Positions 1 through 7,117 of a DNA stretch of 23,713 nt are shown here, piece by piece. The notes below the pieces were generated by a model. It searched no databases. It was not told the DNA's origin and was given only the letters and a program-made list of their open reading frames with translations. The first letter of the stretch is position 1. Each line of letters opens with the position of its first letter. Origin of the DNA: CAZZKE01 sp964655005 (GTDB taxonomy: Bacteria; Pseudomonadota; Alphaproteobacteria; Rhodospirillales; JABHCV01); contig CAZZKE010000043.1 in assembly GCA_964655005.1 (NCBI GenBank), positions 1 through 23,713 of the forward strand, in the 5' to 3' direction. The position numbers were made by a program, and so were the translations under genes.

Positions 1-5
1 ACAGG

Positions 6-34
6 TTCCTGACGAGTCGGAATTTATTTTTTTT
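6..34 (+). terminator. Probable rho-independent terminator of a rightward gene ending left of the window
   Basis: The arms TTCC-(T)-GAC at 6-13 and GTC-GGAA at 16-22 can pair as a short stem with one bulged T and a very tight loop. They are followed directly by TTTATTTTTTTT (23-34). The T-run follows the hairpin only on the plus strand, so it would stop transcription coming from outside the window. The converging lipoprotein gene gets no U-run from it. Confidence 0.45.
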
Positions 35-51
35 CAACCCCGGGACAGGCT

Positions 52-618
52 CTAGGATTTTCCGGGCCGGGAAATGTCCCGGTTATAGCGGATTTCCTTC
101 GGCGTCAGCTGGAAGCCGACGAAAACCGTAAAGTCCCGGCTGTCCTGTTCGGCGGTAACGGGGATGCTCATTGTCACCGGCGCGTCGCTATCCCTCGAGG
201 TGGTTTTGTTGCCATCGAATTCGATGCGGAAGGGGAATGTTTCCTTGGTCATGACATTGCCGCCCGAATCGATAATGCTGACAAAATATTCAAATTTGGC
301 CTTGTGATCCCGGTTGGCCGGGCCCCGGTCCACCCGCATTTCCAGTTGCACGTCCATGTTCAGGATGCCGGCCCCGGAGTCGTCTACATCGTATATGCAC
401 GAGCCGTTCAGGCGTTCGATAACGGCGGTAAAATCGACATCCGTCAGGTCCCGGCCGGGGCCGTCGCGGAACCGGGTCAGGGTCGATGTGCCTTCCAGGA
501 TGGTTGCCTTGGGGCATTGCGGCAGGGCCGCGTCCTGGGCCGATGTGCAGGCCGTCAGCAAAATCATCACGACGCCCAGCGTCGCCCCCACGGCGGTTCC
601 GGGTCGGATCAAACGCAT
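52..618 (-). CDS. Hypothetical exported lipoprotein (188 aa)
   Basis: The protein starts with an Arg-containing n-region, then a hydrophobic stretch (about residues 8-21) ending in a lipobox LLTAC with the lipidation Cys at residue 24, so signal peptidase II processing and membrane anchoring are expected. The mature part has no domain I recognise. It looks like a compact beta-rich domain, with two further cysteines (C35 and the one in NGSCIYD) that could form a disulfide. The start is an ATG at 618. The gene lies 99 bp downstream of the exported repeat protein on the same strand and may be co-transcribed with it. The intergenic stretch contains a T-rich tract straight after the upstream stop but no strong hairpin. 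Being a lipoprotein is well supported. The function is unknown. Confidence 0.8.
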   Translation of the reverse strand: MRLIRPGTAVGATLGVVMILLTACTSAQDAALPQCPKATILEGTSTLTRFRDGPGRDLTDVDFTAVIERLNGSCIYDVDDSGAGILNMDVQLEMRVDRGPANRDHKAKFEYFVSIIDSGGNVMTKETFPFRIEFDGNKTTSRDSDAPVTMSIPVTAEQDSRDFTVFVGFQLTPKEIRYNRDISRPGKS

Positions 619-717
619 CGGTCAAGGGTCCTTGCTGGCCATGACGGCCTGAATGTTAAGTAAATTGCCATACCGTTGACGGTTATACCCGTTAAATCGA
701 AACGCCAAAAAGAAAAA

Positions 718-2469
718 TCATTGCCGGTTTAATAAATCGACCTGGGTCGCCGCCAGCCGCGCCAGGGCCCGCGCCCGGCCCCATGGATTATCGATGGTCT
801 TGCTCAGTTCCAGCGCCCTGTCGAAGGCCCGGCGGGCCAGTTCGGGGCGGCCCGCGGCCTGACTGTCGGTGGCGATGTTGCAAAACATCCAGACCCGGGT
901 GAGGGCGCTGCGGATCGACGAAGTCGCGGTTTCGGCCAGTTTCTCGGTCTTCCCGGCCGCACCCGTGTCGCCGGACAGCCGTTGGTCCGCGGCGATCGCC
1001 CACAGGGTTCTGGCGCGCAGCATATTGTCGCTGATCCGGTCCGCCGAGGCGACGGCCCGCCGGAACGTGGCCCGACCGGTTTCGCCGGACTGCAAACGGG
1101 CGATGGATTTAAGGGTCTGGGCCATTTGTTCGTTGGCATAGGCCTGGGCGAAGGGTAGTTCAATAAGGGTGGCGGCGGCGAAGGCCTTGTCAAGGGTGCG
1201 ATTCGCCGCCTTCATGTCGCCGGCGGCGGCCTGGGCCAGCGCAATCCGGCCAAGCACCACCGCCCGATAGCGAACGGTAGTGATGGAATTCGCCGTCGCC
1301 AGGGCCAGATCGGCGCGCCCGGCCTGGGCCTGGGCGGCGGCGGCGCTGACCAGCACCGGAGTGTGTTCGGAACGTTCCGGCAGACTTTTAAGAATTTCCA
1401 GGGCCTGGGCGGGGCGGGCGATGTCGGCCAGCGCGCCCGCGACATGGCGCAGCGCGATGCTGCGGATTTTGCGGTCGGCCATGCCGGTGGCCGTCTTTCG
1501 CGCTTCGGCCAGGATTTTTTTGGCGGCGGCGGTGTCGCCGGTTTTGTAGAGCGTAACCGCCCCCCGGGTCTGCATGGCGATGCGTTTCAGGGGATCGTCG
1601 ATTTCGGGCAGGGTTTTAAACAGCAATTCAAGTGTCACGGCGGCGCCGTTCCGCCCGCCCGCCGAACCGGGTGTGGCGGCCTGAATGGCGGCGATGGCGG
1701 CCAGCGCTTCGGCGCGGTTGCGGGCCTCGGGAATGATCTCGGCGGCGGTCAGCGCCTCGACCGGGCGACCGCTGCGCGCCTGGGCCAGGGCAATGTCGCG
1801 CAAGGCGACGATCATCAGGCGGGGGTCGTCGATGTGGCTGATCGTGTCCATCGCTTTTTCGACCAGTCCGGCCTTCGCCTCGGCGACCAGTATTTCGCTT
1901 AACGCCCAGTAGCGCAATTCATCCTTGAAAATCGCCTGAGCGCTTTGCGAGGCTTCTTCGAGCAGGCACCGGGGGGTCGGTGCGGCGAAGCAGGGGGCCG
2001 CATCGCGGGCCGCATCGGCGGCCTGCTCCGGCTCATGATTTTTCGCCAGCAGCCGGCGGGTTTCCGGGCTTTGCATCAGGGCCTTGCGCGCGGTCGCCAT
2101 TTTCAGCAGCCGCTGGCGCCGCAATTGTTGCAGCAGCGAGCGCACTTTGAGGCCGGATTCCAGGCGGCTGACCAGTTGTTCGGTGATGACGCCATCAACG
2201 GCCATGTTTTCACGGCGCTGAAAGTCCTGGATGGCGGCTTCCGTTTCGCGGTTTATGCTGCCGGTAACCGGACCCTTGTAGTAGCCCGCATCGCGCAGGG
2301 CCTGCTGCATGCGGCTGACCAGGGGGCTGGCGACGGGGCCGTCGAGCGAGAATGTCTGCCGTCCGGGAATCCGGTCGCCCTGGCGGGCGGCGGCGGCCAT
2401 GTCCGCATCGCCAAAGGCAAGACCAACGACGGCTGACAACAGGATAATCCGGACAACATAAAATTGCAT
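718..2469 (-). CDS. Exported protein: peptidoglycan-binding domain plus TPR-like helical repeats (583 aa)
   Basis: An N-terminal hydrophobic segment (about residues 5-20) followed by Ala-rich sequence near residues 25-28 looks like a signal peptide. Residues about 50-103 match the PG_binding_1 fold: a first helix with MQQALRDAGYYKGPVTG, then ETEAAIQDFQ, then a VDGVI turn. After a basic linker and a short Cys-containing segment (PCFAAPTPRCLLEE), residues about 180-575 are a run of helical repeats. They recur as patterns such as ALRDIALAQARSGRPVEAL and VLGRIALAQAAAGDMKAA, resembling a TPR-like solenoid with unusually many Ala residues. This suggests a periplasmic, cell-wall-attached scaffold rather than an enzyme, since I see no catalytic domain. 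The ATG at 2469 has no obvious Shine-Dalgarno sequence. Domain calls are pattern-based and the function is unknown. Confidence 0.82.
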   Translation of the reverse strand: MQFYVVRIILLSAVVGLAFGDADMAAAARQGDRIPGRQTFSLDGPVASPLVSRMQQALRDAGYYKGPVTGSINRETEAAIQDFQRRENMAVDGVITEQLVSRLESGLKVRSLLQQLRRQRLLKMATARKALMQSPETRRLLAKNHEPEQAADAARDAAPCFAAPTPRCLLEEASQSAQAIFKDELRYWALSEILVAEAKAGLVEKAMDTISHIDDPRLMIVALRDIALAQARSGRPVEALTAAEIIPEARNRAEALAAIAAIQAATPGSAGGRNGAAVTLELLFKTLPEIDDPLKRIAMQTRGAVTLYKTGDTAAAKKILAEARKTATGMADRKIRSIALRHVAGALADIARPAQALEILKSLPERSEHTPVLVSAAAAQAQAGRADLALATANSITTVRYRAVVLGRIALAQAAAGDMKAANRTLDKAFAAATLIELPFAQAYANEQMAQTLKSIARLQSGETGRATFRRAVASADRISDNMLRARTLWAIAADQRLSGDTGAAGKTEKLAETATSSIRSALTRVWMFCNIATDSQAAGRPELARRAFDRALELSKTIDNPWGRARALARLAATQVDLLNRQ

Positions 2470-2702
2470 TGATCAATAACTCATAGAGACGGTTTTATGG
2501 GGCTTGCGGCCAGGGGCGTCGAAAAGCCCCGACCATGTACCGCATCGGCTGCGGCTTGTCTCCTGCCCGACGGCATTATTATTGCAAACTGGCACAAGTG
2601 AAAGAATCTTCATGGCTTTACGAACTATCGCTCCCCCCGCTATATCAGGCAAGTTATTGTCACCCCGAAATCTGTGCCGATGGATTCGGCGGGAATCTGG
2701 AA
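2470..2702. other. Divergent intergenic region between repeat protein and thrB
   Basis: This 233-bp stretch separates two divergent genes. The thrB frame stays open upstream to an ATG at 2535, but the extra 56 residues do not resemble the ThrB N-terminus. A weak sigma70-like pair for thrB can be read (TTGCAA at 2582-2587 and GAATCT at 2604-2609, 16-bp spacer), with low confidence. No ispH remnant, RNA gene or repeat was seen. Confidence 0.4.
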
Positions 2703-3671
2703 ATGGCCGTTTACACCGAAGTAACCGATGAACAACTGACCGCCTTCGTCGCCGGCTACGGCATCGGCCGGATCAGGTCGTGCAAGGGTATCGCCGAGGG
2801 GGTAGAAAATTCCAACTACCTGCTGACCACCGAGCGGGGGTCCTTTATCCTGACACTCTACGAAAAACGGGTCGATCCCGGCGATTTACCGTTTTTTCTG
2901 GGGTTGATGGCGCATCTGGCGGCCAAGGATATCCCGTGCCCGACGCCGCTTGCCGACAATCGGGGGCGCTCGCTGAATACGCTGTGCGAACGCCCGGCGG
3001 CGATTATCAGCTTCCTCGACGGCATGTGGCCCCGGCGTATTTCGCCGGACCACTGCGCCGGCCTGGGGGCCGCCATGGCGCGCCTGCATCTGGCCGGCGC
3101 CGATTTCAGGATGACACGCCGCAATGCCCTGTCGGTGCAATCCTGGCGACCGCTGTTGCAGGCGTCCGGGGAACGGATCGATCAGGTCCGGCCGGGCCTG
3201 GCGGCCCTGCTTTCCAGTGAACTGGATGAATTGCAGGCACGCTGGCCGAAAGCCGATGCCCTGCCTTCCGGGGTAATCCACGCCGATCTGTTTCCCGACA
3301 ACGTGTTCTTCCGGGGTGGCGAACTGTCGGGCCTGATCGATTTCTATTTCGCGTGTAACGATATTTTCGCCTACGATCTGGCGATCTGCCTCAACGCCTG
3401 GTGCTTCGAGCCCGACCTGAGCTTCAATGTGACCAAGGCCCGGCGGATGTTGATGGCCTATCGCCGCCAGCGTGATTTTTCTCCGGGTGAACTGGCCGCC
3501 CTGCCGCTGCTGGCCCGGGGCAGCGCCATGCGGTTCCTGCTGACCCGGCTGTATGACTGGCTGAACACCCCGGCGGACGCCATGGTGACCCGCAAGGACC
3601 CCCTGGAGTACCTGGAAAAATTGCGTTTCCATCAGGCCGTCGAAAGCCCCGCCGCTTATGGATTGGACTAG
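2703..3671 (+). CDS. thrB: Homoserine kinase, APH-fold type (ThrB)
   Basis: This kinase phosphorylates L-homoserine to O-phospho-L-homoserine with ATP, in the cytoplasmic step before threonine synthase. The sequence from MAVYTEVTDEQL onward (322 aa) matches the alphaproteobacterial ThrB family, which uses the aminoglycoside-phosphotransferase/choline-kinase fold rather than the GHMK fold. Visible landmarks are GVENSNYLL (nucleotide loop region), the catalytic loop VIHADLFPDNVFF with D195 and N200, and the metal-binding LIDFYF with D213. I chose the ATG at 2703 because homology-like sequence begins there; an in-frame ATG at 2535 would add 56 atypical residues. rnhA starts 2 bp after the stop, indicating an operon. 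The ispH gene commonly upstream in relatives is not present here. Confidence 0.93.
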   Translation: MAVYTEVTDEQLTAFVAGYGIGRIRSCKGIAEGVENSNYLLTTERGSFILTLYEKRVDPGDLPFFLGLMAHLAAKDIPCPTPLADNRGRSLNTLCERPAAIISFLDGMWPRRISPDHCAGLGAAMARLHLAGADFRMTRRNALSVQSWRPLLQASGERIDQVRPGLAALLSSELDELQARWPKADALPSGVIHADLFPDNVFFRGGELSGLIDFYFACNDIFAYDLAICLNAWCFEPDLSFNVTKARRMLMAYRRQRDFSPGELAALPLLARGSAMRFLLTRLYDWLNTPADAMVTRKDPLEYLEKLRFHQAVESPAAYGLD

Positions 3672-3673
3672 AC

Positions 3674-4126
3674 ATGACGGTCGATAACGATACCGTCTCG
3701 CTGTATACCGATGGCGCCTGTTCCGGCAATCCCGGCCCCGGCGGCTGGGGCGTGCTGATGCTGTGGAACGGCCACGAAAAAGAGCTCTCGGGCGGCGAGT
3801 TCGAAACCACCAACAACCGCATGGAATTGATGGCCGCGATCATGGGGCTGGAATCGTTGAGGCGCGGGATGACGGTGGAACTGTACACCGACAGCACCTA
3901 CCTGCGCGACGGCATCACCAAATGGATTCACGGCTGGAAGAAAAACGGCTGGCGGACGGCGGCCAGGAAGCCGGTCAAGAATGTCGATTTGTGGCAGCGT
4001 CTGGAAACGGCGACAAGCACCCACAGCGTCAATTGGCGCTGGGTCAAGGGCCATTCCGGCCATCCCGAAAACGAACGCGCCGACGAACTTGCCCGCCAAG
4101 GCATGACAAGCTATCGGGGCGAATAG
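3674..4126 (+). CDS. rnhA: Ribonuclease HI
   Basis: RNase HI cleaves the RNA strand of RNA-DNA hybrids in replication and R-loop removal (cytoplasmic, Mg2+-dependent). At 150 aa it has the usual family length. All four catalytic carboxylates are present: D13 in YTDGACSGNPGPGGWG, E51 in TTNNRMELMAAI, D73 in ELYTDSTYL, and D137 in the C-terminal VKGHSGHPENERADELA, which also carries the conserved His H127. The basic-protrusion segment HGWKKNGWRTAARKPVKN is intact. The ATG at 3674 lies 2 bp after the thrB stop, so translation is probably coupled to thrB, an arrangement common in alphaproteobacteria. Confidence 0.97.
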   Translation: MTVDNDTVSLYTDGACSGNPGPGGWGVLMLWNGHEKELSGGEFETTNNRMELMAAIMGLESLRRGMTVELYTDSTYLRDGITKWIHGWKKNGWRTAARKPVKNVDLWQRLETATSTHSVNWRWVKGHSGHPENERADELARQGMTSYRGE

Positions 4127-4147
4127 GCGCCTTCCGCCATAAATAAT

Positions 4148-4408
4148 TCAGCGGTTCGACAGAATACGCTTCTTTTCCTCGAATTCATCCTTGTCGATCT
4201 CGCCCCTGGCGAATCGTTCTTCGAGAATTTCCATGGCCTTCCTTTGGGACCTTTCGGGCGGCAGATACGGGTCGCCGCCGGAGGCCTGTCCGCCGCTTAG
4301 CCAGCGAACCAGCAGAACCACAATGGTGATCACCGCCGCCAGCACCACGATCATCATGATCGGGCCGAAAATCATCCCGTACCAAGGCATATAACCCCAC
4401 TGATCCAT
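4148..4408 (-). CDS. Small SHOCT-domain membrane protein (86 aa)
   Basis: The protein has a short aromatic/Met-rich N-terminus (WGYMPWYGM), a single hydrophobic transmembrane segment at about residues 12-37, a Gly/Pro linker, and a C-terminal SHOCT motif (AMEILEERFARGEIDKDEF followed by EEKKRIL) at about residues 58-84. SHOCT is a short oligomerisation-type domain often found at the C-terminus of small membrane proteins. No enzymatic role is implied. A strong ribosome-binding site (AAAGGAG, then 7 nt before the ATG at 4408) supports the start. It converges on rnhA with only 21 bp between stops, and no clear terminator is seen. It is probably independent of the adjacent sulfolactate genes. Confidence 0.85.
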   Translation of the reverse strand: MDQWGYMPWYGMIFGPIMMIVVLAAVITIVVLLVRWLSGGQASGGDPYLPPERSQRKAMEILEERFARGEIDKDEFEEKKRILSNR

Positions 4409-4562
4409 AGCGATTCTCCTTTGAATATTATATCCGTCGATTACCTGGATTTTTTGTTTGTCGCCGTCATTCCGCGTTCCGGCTCTCGCCCATATATTAG
4501 ACGTCGCCGGGGTTCGGGCGTCAACCGGCTGCTTTTAGGTCAACGACCATTCGTTTGCCAGT

Positions 4563-5354
4563 TCAGACGAGTTCGGAAACATAATGGCAGTTGCGGGTGT
4601 CGCAAAGGCTGATCCGCCATTCCACCGGTCGGCCGTCCAGAGTCAGGGCGATGCGGTCGATCTCCAGCAGCGGCGCGCCCGCCTCAAGGCCCAAAAGCCC
4701 GGCCTGTTCCGCCGTCGCGGCGATGGCGCGCAGTTCTTCATTGGCCCGGTAGATGGTGATTGCGTAGCGTTCCTCGTACAGGACATATAGCTCGTTCGGC
4801 AACTTGCCGTCAGAGGGCCGGCCCAGGTCGGGAAAAAGCTTGGCCGGCACCAGGATGCGCTCCAGGATTTTGGGGGAGCCACCCAGTTCCCTGATCCGGT
4901 TGATTTCCACCACCCGGGACTGGGCGGGCAGGTCAAGGCGCCTGGCCTCGTCGCGGCTGGCGCGCCGCCGGGCGCAGGAGAGCAGGTGGCAGGTGGCCGG
5001 CTGGCGGTTGCCGTCGGTCGCGACCATCTTGAAGAAATGGAACAGCGAGCGTTGCGGGGTGTGAGAGGTGACGAATGTGCCCTTGCCCTGTTGCCGGTAG
5101 AGCAGGTTTTCCGCCGTCAATTCATTCAGCGCCTTGCGGACGGTGCCCGGGCTGACGTCAAGTTCCGCCGCCAGTTTCTGTTCGCTGGGCAAAAGGTCGC
5201 CCGGCCGCCAGACTTCATCGACGATGCGCCGGATGATCACCCTTTTGACACGCAGGTAAAGCGGCCCTCCTCCGGGAACTGTCATGTCCACTTGTTCGTC
5301 TGCTCCTTGAATCTTCCGGTGATGGCCCACAGGGTAGCCGGGCCGGTCGCTCAT
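4563..5354 (-). CDS. suyR: GntR/HutC-family regulator, candidate SuyR of the sulfolactate cluster
   Basis: An N-terminal winged-helix GntR domain begins at PLYLRVKRVI and includes GDLLPSEQKLAAELDVSPG, TVRKALNELTAENL and QQGKGTFV. The C-terminal half fits a UTRA ligand-binding domain (RVVEINRIRELGG, PLLEIDRIALTLDGRPVEWR, ending in CHYVSEL). Such regulators usually repress an adjacent catabolic operon until a small metabolite binds. It is transcribed divergently from suyA, matching the regulator position in described sulfolactate clusters. Start choice is uncertain. The frame opens at 5453 but that part is AT-rich promoter DNA. I take ATG 5354, with alternatives ATG 5366, GTG 5291 (behind AAGGAG, 11-nt spacer) and ATG 5285. 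A 12-bp palindrome at 5388-5399 is a candidate operator. The family call is firm; the effector is inferred from context. Confidence 0.85.
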   Translation of the reverse strand: MSDRPGYPVGHHRKIQGADEQVDMTVPGGGPLYLRVKRVIIRRIVDEVWRPGDLLPSEQKLAAELDVSPGTVRKALNELTAENLLYRQQGKGTFVTSHTPQRSLFHFFKMVATDGNRQPATCHLLSCARRRASRDEARRLDLPAQSRVVEINRIRELGGSPKILERILVPAKLFPDLGRPSDGKLPNELYVLYEERYAITIYRANEELRAIAATAEQAGLLGLEAGAPLLEIDRIALTLDGRPVEWRISLCDTRNCHYVSELV

Positions 5355-5387
5355 GTCCACGCCCATTCCACCGTATAAACATATATA

Positions 5388-5399
5388 TCTTATATAAGA
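5388..5399. promoter_or_regulatory. Candidate SuyR operator palindrome
   Basis: TCTTATATAAGA is a perfect 12-bp palindrome in the AT-rich gap between suyR and suyA. It lies inside the spacer of a possible minus-strand suyR promoter (TTGTAA at 5406-5401, TATGTT at 5383-5378, 17-bp spacer) and 15 bp before the -35 of the suyA promoter. That placement would allow one dimer to control both directions. The binding role is inferred. Confidence 0.4.
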
Positions 5400-5414
5400 G
5401 TTACAAGAATTTGC

Positions 5415-5442
5415 TTGACGCCCGAACACCGTGCGGTATAGA
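5415..5442 (+). promoter_or_regulatory. Predicted sigma70-type promoter of suyA
   Basis: TTGACG (5415-5420) and TATAGA (5437-5442) are separated by 16 bp, close to consensus for a housekeeping promoter. The start of transcription would fall near 5450, giving a leader of about 65 nt before the suyA start. Confidence 0.5.
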
Positions 5443-5514
5443 TAATTGGGCAATGAAACATAACCGTGGTCCGGTCCGCATCGGGCCGTATCCTTTGGAA
5501 TTTAGGAGGTAGCG

Positions 5515-5802
5515 TTGAGTGCACCGGATTTTCTCGTTCACGAGGGCAAGGACACCGTTGGCGTGATCGTGGTCGAAGGGGTAAGGGCCGGACAGTCTCT
5601 ATCCGGCTGGCTGATGGAGACCGACGAAACACTGACCCTTGCCGCGATCGACGACATTCCGCTCGGCCACAAGCTGGCCTTGAGCGCGATCGGCGATGGG
5701 GACACCATCATCAAGTACGGTCACGATATCGGCAAGGCGGTCAGCGCCATTGCGGTGGGCGGCCATGTCCATGTCCATAACGTCAAGACAAAAAGGTGGT
5801 AG
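5515..5802 (+). CDS. suyA: (2R)-sulfolactate sulfo-lyase, small subunit SuyA
   Basis: SuyA with SuyB forms the cytoplasmic enzyme (EC 4.4.1.24) that cleaves (R)-3-sulfolactate to pyruvate and sulfite. The 95-aa protein is a stand-alone SAF-type domain as in the UxaA/GarD hydro-lyase family, with DTVGVIVVEGV at the N-terminus, DDIPLGHKLAL in the middle and the family ending GGHVHVHN followed by KTKRW. The start codon is TTG at 5515, preceded by a near-perfect AGGAGG (5504-5509, 5-nt spacer); a nearby GTG at 5519 is out of frame. The sequence alone could also fit an altronate or galactarate dehydratase small subunit. The neighbouring slcC, comC and TTT transporter genes make sulfolactate the better reading. 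It is followed 2 bp later by suyB. Confidence 0.85.
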   Translation: MSAPDFLVHEGKDTVGVIVVEGVRAGQSLSGWLMETDETLTLAAIDDIPLGHKLALSAIGDGDTIIKYGHDIGKAVSAIAVGGHVHVHNVKTKRW

Positions 5803-5804
5803 TC

Positions 5805-6971
5805 ATGGATAAATACACTTTTCGGGGTTACCGCCGCGAAAACGGCCGGGTCGGCGTACGCAACCATGTAGTCATCCTGCCGTTGGACGATCTGTCCAAC
5901 TCGGCGTGCGAGGCGGTGGCCAACAATATCAAGGGCGCCATGGCCCTGCCGCACCATTACGGGCGGCTGCAATTTGGCGAGGATCTCGAGCTCCACTTCC
6001 GTACCCTGATTGGCACCGGATGCAACCCCAACGTGGCGGCGGTGGTGGTTATCGGCATCGAGCCCGGCTGGACCCAGCGCATCGTCGAGGGCATCGGCAA
6101 GACCGGCAAGCCGGTCGAGGGTTTCGCCATCGAACGCAACGGCGACATCGCCACTATTGCCGCCGCTTCCCGCAAGGCCAAGGAATATGTCCAATGGGCG
6201 AGCGGGTTGCAGCGCGAGGAATGCGCCATCGACGATCTTTGGGTGTCGGTGAAGTGCGGCGAATCGGATACTACATCGGGTCTCGCCTCCAATCCGACCG
6301 TCGGCAACGTTCTCGACAAGATCAATGCTCTCGGCGCCACTACCTGTTTCGGCGAGACCTCTGAAATTACCGGTGCCGAGCAGGTCTGCGCGACGCGGGC
6401 GGCGACTCCCGAGGTTGCGGAGAAATTTCTCAAGACATGGAACGCATACAACGACTTCATCCTGTCGGTGAAGACCGATGATTTATCGGATTCGCAACCC
6501 ACCAAGGGCAATATCGAAGGCGGCCTGACCACCATCGAGGAAAAGGCCTTCGGCAATCTGGAGAAGATCGGCAAGAGCAGCGAATACATCGACGTCCTGG
6601 AACCGGCCGAAGCGCCGGCAAAGGGGCCCGGCCTCTATTATATGGATACCTCGTCGGCGGCGGCCGAGTGCGTGACCCTGCAGGCGGCGGCCGGCTTCGT
6701 CGTCCATCTGTTTCCCACCGGTCAGGGCAACATTATCGGCAACCCGATTGAGCCGGTAATCAAGCTTTCCGCCAACCCGCGCACGGTGCGGACCATGAGC
6801 GAGCATGTCGACCTGGACGTATCGGGAATTCTGCGCCGGGAGATGAACCTCGATCAGGCCGGCGACAAACTTATCGATATCGCATTGAAAACCGCCAGCG
6901 GATGGCTGACGGCGGCAGAGGTGCTGGGCCACCGCGAGTTCGTCATGACCAAGCTGTACCGCAGCGCCTAG
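5805..6971 (+). CDS. suyB: (2R)-sulfolactate sulfo-lyase, large subunit SuyB
   Basis: This is the catalytic large subunit, partner of SuyA, releasing sulfite from R-sulfolactate to give pyruvate. The 388-aa protein belongs to the UxaA/GarD C-terminal family: FRGYRRENGRVGVRNHV at the start, KCGESDTTSGLASNPTVG, FGETSEITGAEQ, GNIEGGLTTIEEKAFGN and PTGQGNIIGNPIEPVIK. The hydro-lyase relatives are Fe-dependent, and the conserved Cys/Glu residues in these motifs are candidate metal ligands (inference). The ATG at 5805 is preceded by AGGTGG, which overlaps the end of suyA. An in-frame GTG at 5796 would overlap suyA and is less likely. Sugar-acid dehydratase activity cannot be excluded from sequence alone, but the complete surrounding gene set argues for SuyB. 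Confidence 0.87.
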   Translation: MDKYTFRGYRRENGRVGVRNHVVILPLDDLSNSACEAVANNIKGAMALPHHYGRLQFGEDLELHFRTLIGTGCNPNVAAVVVIGIEPGWTQRIVEGIGKTGKPVEGFAIERNGDIATIAAASRKAKEYVQWASGLQREECAIDDLWVSVKCGESDTTSGLASNPTVGNVLDKINALGATTCFGETSEITGAEQVCATRAATPEVAEKFLKTWNAYNDFILSVKTDDLSDSQPTKGNIEGGLTTIEEKAFGNLEKIGKSSEYIDVLEPAEAPAKGPGLYYMDTSSAAAECVTLQAAAGFVVHLFPTGQGNIIGNPIEPVIKLSANPRTVRTMSEHVDLDVSGILRREMNLDQAGDKLIDIALKTASGWLTAAEVLGHREFVMTKLYRSA

Positions 6972-7080
6972 TAACGGAGCCTTATCAAGGGCTTGAGAGC
7001 CGTTTGAACGAATAGCCGTCGGTTAAGACGTTATAGCGAAAGACCGGAAGGAAATAACAAATTCAAGCCGTCCGGATTTT

Positions 7081-7104
7081 ATACCATCCTCATACGAGGG
7101 GTAT
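7081..7104 (+). promoter_or_regulatory. Stem-loop upstream of the slcH ribosome-binding site
   Basis: ATACC (7081-7085) and CCTC (7088-7091) pair with GGTAT (7100-7104) and GAGG (7096-7099), leaving an AT bulge and a 4-nt loop. The hairpin ends 5 nt before the AGGAGG of slcH. It could protect a processed slcH transcript or tune its translation. The role is inferred. Confidence 0.45.
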
Positions 7105-7117
7105 CAACAGGAGGAAA

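Noticed and set aside
2886..3632. Long antisense frame (248 codons) inside thrB
   Set aside because: It is a shadow of GC-rich coding DNA; the protein is low-complexity in character and lacks recognisable domains, while thrB has all catalytic motifs.
5515..6971. Altronate or galactarate dehydratase (UxaA/GarD) as the name for the lyase pair
   Set aside because: The families are homologous, but the split small and large subunits together with slcC, comC, a TTT transporter and a GntR regulator match sulfolactate clusters, and no sugar-acid genes are nearby.
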